Part shown: positions 22,445 to 32,383 of the stretch, in pieces | Layout of the letters: each line of letters begins with the position of its first letter | Numbering within the stretch: position 1 is the stretch's first letter | From: Hofstenia miamia | Taxonomy: Eukaryota; Xenacoelomorpha; Acoela; Hofsteniidae | Reading direction: 5' to 3' | Assembly: GCA_900660155.1 (NCBI GenBank) | Contig: CABFPE010001077.1 | Location: forward strand, 79,254-113,720 | Length of the DNA stretch: 34,467 bases | Position numbers and translations under genes: made by a program | The notes under the pieces: model-generated | The model's database searches: none | Told to the model about the DNA's origin: nothing | What the model saw: only the letters and a program-made list of their open reading frames with translations

Positions 22445-23661
22445 GTTTAGAAATGAATTTTTCATTATTCGCTTCTTATACCTAATAGGTTCAATTCTGC
22501 GTGTTCTTTTATTTTGTTTATTGACTAATTTTGCAGCAAGAAATCATTTTTGTTATATGGGAAGGTATTATTAATTATTTTGAAAAACGTGTTTAAAACA
22601 TTTATATAGATGTAACATTGCGGATGTAGAAATAATTTTGAAATTTTTCTATATTCATTATTCTTATTAATGCTATGATTATTTACTGCTACTTTGTTTG
22701 CCCAATTTAGTTGCACTTGGAATTTCCTAAGAAATTTTAGGTTTATATCTGTGTAGAGTATGATGGCAAAGTTGAAATGACTTAATATTAGAGCATATAT
22801 TAATTGGATATTTGCTTTAGTTGGAAGTTTTTGTGAAATTATGTTAATTGCTTTAATCGATATTGTCATTTTTTTATTAACATGATTTAGTTTAGTTGCT
22901 CTTCAAAATTTAGATTTCTGTCAAAAATAATTCCGATGTATTTACAAGAATCAACCTGTTTTATTTGAATGCCGTTGAAATTAAGTTTTATTTTGAAGTA
23001 TCAGTAGATTTAGTTTTTGATTTGACACTACAGGGGAAATTTATTAGAATGAAATAATATTGTGTCATCTGCATATTGTACGACGTCATATGTTACTTGC
23101 TCGGACAAATAATTTATGTAAATATTAAATAATAAGGGAGCAAAAATTGCACCCTGCGGAACCCCATTGTTAGTACATACCCAATCTGAAAAGGATTCAT
23201 TAATTTTAACTCTTTGCATACGATTGTATAAGTAACTGGAGATGAGACCTAAGCTGTCATTAGAAAAACATAGAAATTTAACTCTTTGTAGTCAAATAAT
23301 GTGATATATGGAATTGATGCTTTTGAGAGGTCTAAGCAATCAATTCATTATCATTTATCATTGTGCGCCATTTTTCTGTAGACTGTAGTAAAGCGTCGCT
23401 CGTAGAAATACCTTTATGAAATCCATATTGTGTTTTGGAGTAGAGATCATGTTTACAAAATGCTTGTAAATTTGATTAAAAAGAATTCATTCAAATATTT
23501 TGCTGATTGGGGAGGTCTATAATTTACGCAATCTTCGGGATCATTTCTTTTAAATAATGGTGTTATATTTGCCGATTTTAATTCATCTGCAAAAAAGGAG
23601 TGTCTTATACATGTATTTAAAATGTAGCATATTGGTTCAGCTATTAAGTCACCTGAGTTTT
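22445..23661 (-). pseudogene. LINE reverse transcriptase fragment, antisense
   Basis: Minus-strand reading gives, from right to left, SANITPLFKRNDPEDCVNYRP (RT fingers), NNGVPQGAIFAPLLFNIYIN, YADD at 23064-23075, KYIGIIFDRNLNFEEQ, then an open 22525-22869 block with SHFNFAIILYTDINLKFL and FPYNKNDFLLQN. Frames are broken between blocks by stops and shifts. The C-terminal WNxLP part present in the related copy at 20830 is missing: the element is cut at 22445. The right end is at the N at 23662. Confidence 0.82.
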
Positions 23662-23662
23662 N
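23662..23662. other. Single N at a junction of opposed LINEs
   Basis: An N lies exactly between an antisense LINE fragment on its left and a sense LINE fragment on its right. Probably an assembly join. Confidence 0.7.
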
Positions 23663-24438
23663 CCTTACTTTTTCACTTTATGTAAATGATTTCAATAAAG
23701 CAGTAAATGAACATTGTACAACTATTCAATATGCTGATGATACTTGCCTGTTTACCCATGATAAATCACGTGATGTATCTATATATAATTTGGAAACCAA
23801 TCTCTTGCATTTACATAAATACTTTAACATGCATAGTTTAACTGTTAATCCCTCAAAAGCTGAATTTTGTGTAATGCCACCTTTCCCAAAAACGACAATC
23901 TCACTTGTAAATTAAATTTTGCTAACAACTATTGTCCAAGTTGACAAATTTAAATATGTAGGAGTAATATACCGATCATATTCATTCTGTTTTGCGTAAA
24001 ATGGCAATGGGAATCAAATGCACTCTACAAATAGCAGAGTTTGTGGACATAAAAATGCGCCAACAACTGGTAATGAGTCATTTTAGGTATTGCAATGCTT
24101 TATTGAATAGTATAAGTCAGATATTATTAAACCAAATCAATTCACAAATTAAATGGGCGGAACGTATATGTAAATGCAAAAAATCGATAAATATTAAACC
24201 TTCAACTCAAATTTCATGTCCAATCTCTTCTGTCAAATACTTTTCGTTACTACAATTCTGGGATATTTATAGTAAACGCAAAATTTACAATAAATTGCAA
24301 TTTCCAAATTATTTATACATATCTTTTAACAAAAGAACATCGATTCTTGGTAAGGTGAAATTCAAAAAACATTTTTTAAAAAACTCATTTCTCAATTGTA
24401 CAATCGAAACTTGGAATGATTTACCAGTAAGTGTTTAG
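23663..24438 (+). pseudogene. LINE RT palm to C-terminus, broken
   Basis: Begins inside the RT palm (SLYVNDFNKAVNEHC), has YADD at 23730-23741 and LHKYFNMHSLTVNPSKAEF. A frameshift near 23920 follows, then an open block 23992-24438 (MRKMAMGIKCTLQ ... SHFRYCNALLNS ... FKKHFLKNSFLN ... ETWNDLPVSV) to the natural stop. The upstream part is absent beyond the N at 23662. Confidence 0.83.
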
Positions 24439-24766
24439 CGCCTTGCGATTTGCAATATTGGATACATTCCTAGTTTTTTTTTGTATGCAACAAAATTTCT
24501 ATGAGTTCTGGAAGTTTTAAGTACTCTATATGCCATATTTTTTTTCGCGAATCAATGTTTAACAAAATTCATTTATCCAAAGTTTACTACGTGCAGATAT
24601 GTGTGAAATGCTTTTAAATTTGATTTAATCATAATTTTTCTTTCTGGACAAAATTTATTTAGATAAAACAATTTCTAAAAAATGCATCAACATTGTAGTT
24701 TCATCTGGGGCAGTATACACAGGAAGCCAGTTCTCTGAAGAAATTGCCGATTAAAAATTATATAAT
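24439..24766. other. AT-rich spacer
   Basis: Possibly the 3' untranslated part of the preceding LINE. No tail repeat or gene recognised. Confidence 0.4.
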
Positions 24767-25262
24767 TTATAATATATATAATATATATAAATTTATATTT
24801 TTAGTACTATTTTCACGGATTTTCATCCAATTTGTAACATTATTCGAAGACGATTCAGATTTAGAAAACTCAATAGATGTAATGCAGTTGTCAGAAAAAG
24901 GGCATTCGGATGAGTAAAAACTATAAGATGCACTATTTTTTTCGGCAAGCACAATGTAATCAAATAGTGTTGTACTTGATGTGTTTCTAGTCGGCAGTGT
25001 TGCATTAGCTAACTTTAAATTGAAAGCATTTAAGAGTAGGTCAATTTTGCACTGTTCATTAGTGTTAAAGTACATGTAATTTAGGTTCCAGTCTAGAAGC
25101 AGTATTAAATCTATATTTTCAGAAGATGCCAAAGATAATTCCTCTTCCAATTGCTCAATAAATAGATTAGCGAATTTCTTGTTTGGATATTAAGATACAT
25201 TGAACAACTCAGGGGGTCGATGCGCATTTAGGACTGGTTGATGGGGAACTTCGACTGTATAA
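24767..25262 (-). pseudogene. LINE apurinic-type endonuclease fragment
   Basis: Minus-strand reading: AHRPPELFNVS, one stop, then FANLFIEQLEEELSLAS, LILLLDWNLNYMYFN (family pattern GDFN), NATLPTRNTSSTTLFDYIVL and SYSFYSSECPFSDNC (family pattern SDH). Both catalytic signatures are damaged (GDFN to LDWN, SDH to SDN). It lies upstream, in antisense order, of the RT fragment at 22445-23661, so both could belong to one old LINE split by the sense LINE at 23663-24438. Confidence 0.75.
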
Positions 25263-25700
25263 TATAAACTAAAATTTTACCAAGTCTGTACCCCAGTTTT
25301 TTTTGTTGCATCCATGGGCGTACGCGGATTTTCTGACTTTTGTCATTTAGTATAGTGATCAAGTATGTGGCCAAACTTCTTTGAAAATATAGACAAATAG
25401 ACCTAATAATTGCAGTTTTTTAGTAGCTAGCGTTGTGTCTTATTTTTAATATGTCAGTAGTTTGTAGTTAATAGTTTGTACCGTAGTTTATTACATGTAG
25501 GAAGCTGCTCTATATGATATTAAGTGTTTTTACGTAATAGCAGCTAGTGTCTGTCATTGCAAACAACTACTGACAATATATGAATTGAGCTTGAGCACTA
25601 AGTCGATTTGTGTTCGTAGTTTTATTTCACTCATTAGGGCACACATAATAAACATAGTTTCATGAGACTGAGCTGAGTTGGATTCACAATGGATCGGATC
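25263..25700. other. Unassigned spacer
   Basis: No recognisable coding or repeat signal. Confidence 0.4.
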
Positions 25701-25920
25701 TGTAACTACGGAAAAGGATGGAGTGGTGGATAGTTCTGGCGAGCCTGTTATGATCTCAGTGACTTGGCGTCGGGCAAGTGCGCCCAGAGATTTCAATCCT
25801 CTTCAATCGATGAAGTATCTAAATAATACTACTTACTAATTGTTATTGGAATATCTGTCAATGCAGTATGGAATATACAATTAAAGGAAAGAAGAGGAAC
25901 TTAGATAATACTTACCCCGT
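25701..25920. other. Higher-GC island: orphan exon or tRNA-like SINE head
   Basis: The block 25665-25800 is richer in GC than its surroundings. On the minus strand it is open (SLGALARRQVTEIITGSPEL), and a strong donor GGGGTAAGTATT ends a possible upstream exon near 25918. On the plus strand TGATCTCAGTGACTTGGC resembles a tRNA A box, and GATTTCAATCC about 38 bases on resembles a B box, as in tRNA-derived SINEs. I cannot decide between these readings. Confidence 0.25.
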
Positions 25921-26176
25921 GATAGCTGGCGCTGATCCCTGGATTGCTTATCTAAGTAAAGTATCTAGTAATAGAGTGTTAGTTTCACCTGGGTAGCGAT
26001 ATTACAGTAATGTTACAACAATTGAATTAACAAATTTTATTTTTACATACTGATTTTGCTTTTACTTTGTCTATAAGGGGTTAGATTTATGTATAACAAT
26101 CATAAACTAAGAACGAAATTGCAATTAAAATCTACAACTGAAGAAACCAATAAGTCAAATGTAATTTATTAAATAA
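25921..26176. other. Unassigned AT-rich spacer
   Basis: Nothing recognised. Confidence 0.4.
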
Positions 26177-26437
26177 AACGGCTCATGTGGTGAAGATTAT
26201 ATTGGTTTTTCTATTAGGCAACTATTAAGAAGAATAAAAGAACATGAGACCAGTTCTGATATATCTAACCATCTAATCAAGTGTGGACTAAATTTTGAAA
26301 CAAAAATATTACATCAGACGTCAAGATCAAGTAATTTAAAAATTATTGAGAGTATTTCTATAAAATCCTTCAAACCAAATTTGAGCACAAAAGAAGACTA
26401 TATTTATAAATTAAACTTGCCACTTTTTAAAATTTAG
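26177..26437 (+). pseudogene. Penelope-like element GIY-YIG endonuclease fragment
   Basis: Open from after a TAA at 26174 to TAG 26435-26437. It encodes NGSCGEDYIGFSIRQLLRRI, then KEHETSSDISNHLIKCGLNF, KIIESISIKSFKPNL and a short tail KLNLPLFKI. The order CGxxYIG, basic helix with RRIKEH, SxxSNHLxxCG, and IIESxxIK is that of the C-terminal GIY-YIG domain of Penelope-like retroelements, including the catalytic Tyr, Arg and Glu-type positions. No Penelope reverse transcriptase is visible upstream, so it is a truncated remnant. Confidence 0.75.
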
Positions 26438-26469
26438 ACAATTTAATTGTTTTACCTCGTTAATAAAGA

Positions 26470-27440
26470 TTGTTTTATCTTATCTTTGACACGCTTTCAC
26501 ATAGAAGTATCCTTTCAGGGTTAACCAGCATCTTCCTTATTGTAAATTCGCTTGTTACTATCTGGGTAATAAATTTCCTGACAGGAAGACATTACACTTC
26601 TCTTGATGGTGAAGTTTCAACTCCCCATAAAACTAATCAAGGTATCCCTCAAGGCACTGCTGGGGGACAACCATATTAAATATTGCAGTTAATGGTGTTG
26701 ACGCTAGTTACAGTAATTAAAATCAACAATTTTTACTGATGTCAACTCTGAAACTGTTGGTGGTTTTTGCAATGAAAATGATAGAGCAGCTGAAATTATT
26801 GGCTACTTAGAAGAACAATCTAAAAAGAAAAAATTGAAGCTCAATGTAAAAAAATCAAAAGAAATAATCTATGCCCGTCACAATGCTAGAGATATCCCAG
26901 AAATCAATGCGTTCAAGCGGGCTTCATCTCCCCGGGTTCTAGGTATTGAATTTGATACTAAGATAAATTTCAATACAAATAATAGTAAAGCCATAACCTC
27001 TGCAACATCCACGCCTTCTCCTTCACTAATGCTAAAACATCTGGGTTTTCATAAAGATGAACTGGAGACCGTATAATTCCTTAGTGCTAAGTAAAATCAC
27101 TTATGGATGCTCCATTTGCGCAAAGATTAACAAGTAAAATGAGAAGAAAATTGATAAAATGCAGAGAAAGGTTGTAAAATTTGGAGTAATTGATAAACAC
27201 AGCAGTATTAGATGGCAGATGCGAAGCTCTTCAAGAAAGTAAACGACTCTGATGGTAAACATCCTTTATGTTCTTTCATACCCGTTAAAAACCAACTATG
27301 CAAAAAGTAAATTACGCAGGAGGCGCGACTAGTAGAGCATCAGTCAGCATATTCCCACTCAGGCAGATTTTACTAAAGATTCATTTGAGTTACATTTTTT
27401 TATAGATGGTAATCTATAATTCAATAAAGGTTCTTGTTAT
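26470..27440 (+). pseudogene. LINE reverse transcriptase fragment, second lineage
   Basis: Encodes FDTLSHRSILSGL, INFLTGRHYTSLDGEVSTPH and KTNQGIPQGTAGG (26470-26679). The catalytic YADD region is decayed. Then comes LKLNVKKSKEIIYARHNA ... SPRVLGIEFDTKINF (26834-27076), and a remnant C-terminal region to about 27420, with AATAAAGG near 27423. The sequence is unlike the other LINEs here, so it is a separate family. Several stops and shifts make it non-functional. Confidence 0.78.
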
Positions 27441-27444
27441 CTTG

Positions 27445-28031
27445 TGATTTACCAGAAATATATTTTTGTTTAAGGAAGATTTTTAAATGCTTTTTAAATG
27501 ATTTATATTTGCAATGTTTTTATTTCCTTAGGAAGCTAGTTCCAGGTTCGAATGGCGACATTAATGAACGATTTCTTTAAAAAGTTTTTCTTATGCTTAA
27601 CGCATGTAAAAAGTTTTGATCTTGAATAGTGTTTATGAGTAAAGCTTGAAGAATGTCAGCAAAGTATTCAATATGACAAGTTGATTTGGAAAGAAAATGG
27701 ACCTAGAAATGCAATGCTTAGTTTTTCATTGAGATATTTAATGCCCATTCTAATTAAATATCAGTAAAAAAATGTTTGCGTAATTAAGGTGACACATAAT
27801 GAAAACATGAAAGAATTAAATTATTGCACAAGTTGATAACTTCTTAACTACACTTTGCATATTATAAACGTCTACAACTAATGAAAATAATGAATTCTAA
27901 ATAATTGGGACTTGGCAACATGTGTATATTTCAGCATTTAATTTCTTAGTCACTGCAGAAACATCATAAATATTTGTTCTCTCCAGTAAAATATAAAATT
28001 CTGTGTTAGTCTTTGTTTCTCGTGTTACCTG
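27445..28031 (-). pseudogene. LINE 3' half, antisense, left of LTR insertion
   Basis: Minus-strand reading starts KTNTEFYILLERTN at the LTR border and ends with KKNFLKKSFINVAIRTWN and LPKEIKTLQ near 27530, the C-terminal LINE signature also seen at 24340-24430. Many stops. It continues the LINE fragment at 31186-31530; the two are separated by the LTR element. It meets the plus-strand LINE at 26470-27440 tail to tail. Confidence 0.75.
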
Positions 28032-28192
28032 TGTGCTACATGTATGACAAGTTGCAAGCTAAATGCTGAAGGTCAACAACACATGTAATTAACCCAACAG
28101 CTTGCGCAATGCCTTACCTATATAAGTGTTGTAATTACATTATAACGTTTGATAATAAAGTTCTTAATCTAATTGTATTAATTCTCAATACA
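28032..28192 (+). repeat. 5' LTR
   Basis: 161 bp, TG..CA ends. TATATAAG at 28119-28126 is a likely promoter TATA box and AATAAA at 28154-28159 a likely poly(A) signal, so U3/R/U5 are very compact. Confidence 0.93.
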
Positions 28193-28204
28193 TGGTGACA
28201 GATG
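28193..28204 (+). promoter_or_regulatory. Primer-binding site
   Basis: TGGTGACAGATG directly abuts the LTR; the initial TGG pairs with the CCA end of a tRNA. The tRNA cannot be named with confidence. The gag ATG at 28202 falls within or just after it. Confidence 0.7.
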
Positions 28205-29254
28205 TCTTTTGATTCTTTAAAGCCACATCCCCTCGATGTTGATAACGCAAATATTTCTTCTGAATGGCAGAGATGGAAAAGAGATTTCCTCATCTTTACT
28301 GATGCAATTGAAGCAAATGAAAAATCCAGCAAAGTGCGAATAGGAATTCTTCTCCGATGTATTGGTGAACAGGTGAATGAGATATTCGAAAATTTTATTT
28401 GGCCTCGCACTGAAGACAAATCTAAATTTGAAGATGTTGTGAAGAAGTTCGACGATCACTTCTCACTTGGGACAAATGAAGTATTTGAGCTCTATCAATT
28501 CTATACCACTGGTAGATCTTCAATGAAAATCCATTAATACGTAAATCTACTCCGAACTCGATGCAAAAACTGTAATTTTGGGAACCTAGAAGACAGCCTT
28601 ATTCGGGATAGAATTATCATGACAACAGAAAATGCGCAGTTGCAGGAACGACTTCTGAGGGAGCCAAATATTACGCTCCAGAAAGTGATTACATTTAGCA
28701 GAGCATCAGAAGAAACGCTGAATCACTTAAAACTAATGAACGGACCCAATGATGAGGAGAACCCTTTAATTAAACATGAATGTGATGCAATTCGTAGAAA
28801 TGTTTACCACTCTGGAAATGATAGAAGCCTTGAATATGAATGCAGACAATGCGGAAACGTTTATAAAGCGAGACGTTGTCCAGCATTTGGGAAAAACTGC
28901 AAGAAGTGCGGTAAAACAAATCATTTTGATAGAAAATGCAGATCAAATCAAAGGACATTTTACAACAACCATCATAAACAGAAGCTGGATGAAATAGATG
29001 AATCAAGCAGTAGTGAAATTGAAGCAGATGCAGAATATGAGTGTGACAAGCTTCGAAGGTCAAATGATTACAAGAATGAAATCAGAACATCAGTCAAAGT
29101 TTACAACTATCCAATAGACATGAAGGTGGACTCTGGAGCACAATGCAACATTTTACCATTTTCTGTTCTACAAGAGATCGAAGAAAAAACTAATTCCAGA
29201 ATTAGCATTAACAAGAGCAATGGAAAACTGTTGTATGAATGGTCAAGAGTGTAA
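28202..29254 (+). pseudogene. gag-protease ORF, interrupted
   Basis: One frame from ATG 28202, broken by a TAA at 28535-28537 (a single-base change would explain it) and then open to the inverted segment. The first part (SEWQRWKRDFLIFTDAIEAN) is the Ty3/gypsy capsid start. Near 28840-28935 lie zinc knuckles: the second is a standard C-X2-C-X4-H-X4-C (CKKCGKTNHFDRKC), and the first has lost its His. The protease follows in the same frame with the active-site DSGAQCN at about 29128-29148. The frame ends at 29254 only because it runs into the inverted segment beginning at 29221. Confidence 0.85.
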
Positions 29255-29379
29255 CGATTTGTTAGAGGTATCAAATGTCTTCTGTTTCTCCTAATCAATT
29301 TGTTTCCAGTCTTAACAATGTATTGCCTGAGACTATCCGATTTCCTCATCATCCATCCTGTGGCATCATTCAATGTAGT
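29221..29379 (-). repeat. 159-bp inverted copy of the element's own 3' pol segment
   Basis: The reverse complement of 29221-29379 matches 30698-30856 without gaps, with 6 differences in 159 (about 96%). It replaces the reverse-transcriptase core between protease and RNase H. Read on the minus strand it encodes NDATGWMMRKSDSLRQYIVK and RRNRRHLIPLT, the same sequence as the plus-strand tail. Confidence 0.93.
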
Positions 29380-29389
29380 GTATGCATAA

Positions 29390-30365
29390 ATATACTGTGC
29401 AGCACTCTCAACTTTAAAAGCTCCTTTTGGCTATTGCCCTGGAGATTCTAATTGTCAAGTCTACTTATGGGCCGGGAAATAATATAGAGACTGATCACAA
29501 ACCTCTGGAAAGTTTACAAAATAAAGCACTTAGTAGTTGCCCTCCAAGAATTCAGAGACTCCTTGTAATTTTGCAGAAGTACCCTTCATTAAAGATAACT
29601 TATAAACCTGGAAAGGATCTATTGCTTGCTGATGCACTATCAAGATTACCTCTTCCCTCAATCAATAATAGCAGAATTGAAAAGCAACTGGCAGTCGCCA
29701 TACATACTCCGTCAAATCGAAAAGACGTCCTTAACAGTAAAGAGATCAGGGAGTAAACAAAAAGTAATGAGGAGACTGCTCTCATCAAGACCTATACTCA
29801 ATCTTTGTGGCCAGAAAAAAGATTTCTAGAATCCTCTGAACTGAGGAACTTATGGAAAATAAAGCATGAACTTCATTTTCATGATGAATGCATAATGCAC
29901 CAGGATCAAATCTATGTTCCAAAAAGTTGTAGAAATGCAGCCCTTAAAATGTTTCATAAGGCCCACATGTGAATCGGCAAAATTAAGAAATTTGCAAAGC
30001 AGATCATATTTTGGCCAAAGATGTTTGAAGACATAGAAATTTTCATTTCAAATTGTAACCAATGCAAGATGTATCAACAAAGTAACCAAAGGGAATCACT
30101 GATATGGCATTAACGACCAATGCTACCTTTAAGCAAAATTGGAGTGGATATTGCAGAAATTTCAAATATAACATTCCTAATCTGCTTGGATTACTATTCG
30201 CAATTTATACAAGGCTCATGTTTATATAGTAAAAGTGCTAGAGCAGTAATAGAGAACATTAAGGACATCATATCAATGCACAGCATTCCAACTGAATTGT
30301 TGGAGACAACAACCCATTTGGTGCCTACCAATTTAAACAGTTTGCAGAAGAATCAGAATCACTAA
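29390..30365 (+). pseudogene. RNase H to integrase remnant
   Basis: One frame from 29427 to 30365 with in-frame stops at 29754, 29970 and 30111. It begins with the RNase H end (NNIETDHKPLESLQ, TYKPGKDLLLADALSRLP), then the integrase zinc-binding region (CNQCKMYQQ, with FHKAHM in the His part) and the first catalytic Asp in KIGVDIAE, followed by LDYYSQFIQGS. The second-Asp region near 30300 is shifted out of frame. Confidence 0.85.
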
Positions 30366-31013
30366 ATGTAGTCCCAGATACCCACAGTCAAACGGCATGG
30401 TTGAAAGAGGAGTGAAAACATTCAAATCCTTGTTCAAAAAATCCAATGATTTTAGAATGGCGCTACTAGATTATAATAATACACCACTAACATTCAGTGA
30501 ATACTCCTCCGCATAGTTATTATACAGCAGGAGATTGTGTTCATGTATACCTACTAACTCAAAACAACTTAAGCCCAAGTTGGTTTGCTGTAAAACATTT
30601 GCTATTGAACAGCAAAACTACCAAAAAGAGAGAAAATATATATATGATAAAAAGCAAGAATCTTGGTGAACTAGCTCAAGGAACAAAAGTGCGAATAACT
30701 ACACTGAACGATGCCACAGGATGGGTGATGAGGAAATAGGATAGTCCCAGGCAATACATTGTTAAGACTGGAAACAAATTGATTAGGAGAAACAGAAGAC
30801 ATTTGATACCTCTAACAAATCTTTACACTCTTGACCATTCATACAACAGTTTTCCAGAAGACGCGCCTGATGAGAATGCCAATGTAAAAGAAGGTCAGGA
30901 TAATACCCCATTATCTAGCCCAATACAACTAATGAGCCAAAGGAGATCTGAAAGACACAGAAGATCACCAGATTTTTATGGATGCCCTATTCAATCAACA
31001 AGTCGAAAACCTT
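30366..31013 (+). pseudogene. Integrase C-terminal remnant
   Basis: In a shifted frame from about 30370: SPRYPQSNGMVERGVKTFKS, which carries the catalytic Glu of integrase. Then, across further breaks, QGTKVRITTLNDATGWVMRK, a TAG at 30737, and IRRNRRHLIPLTNLYTLDH to a stop near 31013. Confidence 0.8.
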
Positions 31014-31024
31014 GAAAGAAGAGA
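31014..31024 (+). promoter_or_regulatory. Polypurine tract
   Basis: GAAAGAAGAGA directly before the 3' LTR, the expected plus-strand primer. Confidence 0.8.
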
Positions 31025-31185
31025 TGTGCTACATGTATGACAAGTTGCAAGGTAAATGCTGAAGGTCAACAACACATGTAATTAACCCAACAGCTTGCAC
31101 AATGCTTTACCTATATAAGTGTTGTAATTAAATTATAACGTTTGATAATAAAGTTCTTAATCTAATTGTATTAATTCTCAGTACA
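31025..31185 (+). repeat. 3' LTR
   Basis: 161 bp, 156 identical to the 5' LTR. AATAAA at 31147-31152. Confidence 0.93.
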
Positions 31186-31530
31186 CTTGTACATACAAAA
31201 ATGTTTTGAGAACTTGCTGCAATTCAATTCTAAGGATTCCCCAGCCATGGATGATTTGTTAATTAAAATGTAGGCTAGATCAGCATATTGAATTAAATTG
31301 CAATTAGTTATAGAATGCATGTCATTTACATAAATAAGAAGAGGATCTAGAATCGTTCCTTGAAGCATTCCATTGTAAACTGGTAATCACTACAAAAAAA
31401 TATCATTGAATGTAAATTTCTGGAATCTTTGATTGAGGTAACTAGTTGTCAATTGCTTACTACTATGAGAAAATCCTAAGTAATATAGTTTTTCAATTAG
31501 AATGTTAATGTATAAATCTTGCTAAAATTT
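31186..31530 (-). pseudogene. LINE RT fragment, antisense, right of LTR insertion
   Basis: Minus-strand reading: INILIEKLYYLGFSHSSKQ, SYLNQRFQKFTFND, GMLQGTILDPLLIYVNDM, IQYADLAYILINKSS, ending FSKHFCMYK at the LTR. PQG and YADD are altered (LQG, YADL), and two stops precede the QG block. It is the upstream half of the LINE at 27445-28031. Confidence 0.78.
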
Positions 31531-32383
31531 AAATAATAAAGTTTGGCTGTAGCCTTCAAAATTTGGTTTAAAATTTGAATTTTGTTATTCATTTAATTTG
31601 ATTTGAAAGCCCTAGAAAAAGCAATTTGATGTTTTCAAAATCGTAATAAATGTTTAATGCTATATTTGTATATTGATTTTATATACAGATGATTTTAAAA
31701 ATAAATATTATTATTATTGGTATTTGAAACAGGATGCAACTATCTAGGAATCTAAGACTGTTTATTCATTTTGAAGATATTATTTTCATTACAATTTCCA
31801 AAGACTTAATGATATCTCACTTGAGGTGCTTCCTCAGCGCCCCTTGAGAAATAATATTATATCTCTTATTTGAAAGATTTGACACTCATTTTTTTCACTT
31901 TCATAAAACACTAGGAAGACTAATCATTAAATGCCAGATTAATCTTATAATAATTTTTTGAAACATATTTATTATATTCCATATAATGAAAGTAGTCAAA
32001 GATTTGTTTAAATACCCAATATTACTTGCATATACAATGGATATTTTTGTACTGGTCTACATGCAAGTTATCACCCTGCCATTTTGTAGGGGCTCATACT
32101 TTTCAAATACATGGTACTAGGGTCAATTTACATTATGACGTCACAGTAACAGAATATCAAACTTTTTGTTCTCTTAGTATTCAGCCATATGTAAACTAGT
32201 CATGCTAAGTTTCACTGCTTGGTGCAAACCCAACCCCTCCCCTGGTTTTAAAAATGAAAAATCACAGCCTGGAAAGGATTAAAACATTTACATTAATAAA
32301 CAGCAAAAATATTAATAAGTAATATAAACAGCATTTTGAAATTATTAATTTAACTAGGAAAAATTCTATAAATCATTTGCTTT
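31531..32383. other. Intergenic DNA, including probable NDUFS7 3'UTR
   Basis: AT-rich. 31686-31711 has a short TTA-type run like a LINE tail. Around 32225-32285 is a C-rich stretch and GGAAAGGATTAAAA, which may be one end of a TTAA-type element without a partner. No clear AATAAA was found on the minus strand just after the NDUFS7 stop. Confidence 0.4.

Larger units (their letters stand above)
28032..31185 (+). mobile_element. Ty3/gypsy-type LTR retrotransposon, internally rearranged
   Basis: Two 161-bp LTRs beginning TGTGCTACATG and ending TACA enclose gag, protease, RNase H and integrase remnants. A TGG-starting primer site follows the left LTR and a purine run precedes the right one. The LTRs differ at 5 of 161 positions. 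Total length 3154 bp against roughly 5 kb usual for the group; the reverse-transcriptase core is missing. Flanks CCTG and CTTG are a 4-bp target duplication with one mismatch. Stops in gag, integrase and tail show it is dead. Confidence 0.93.

Noticed and set aside
25206..25262. Resemblance to the 3' part of U1 snRNA (GGGGAACTTCGACTGTATAAT)
   Set aside because: No Sm site or other U1 parts, and the same bases fit the LINE endonuclease reading on the minus strand.
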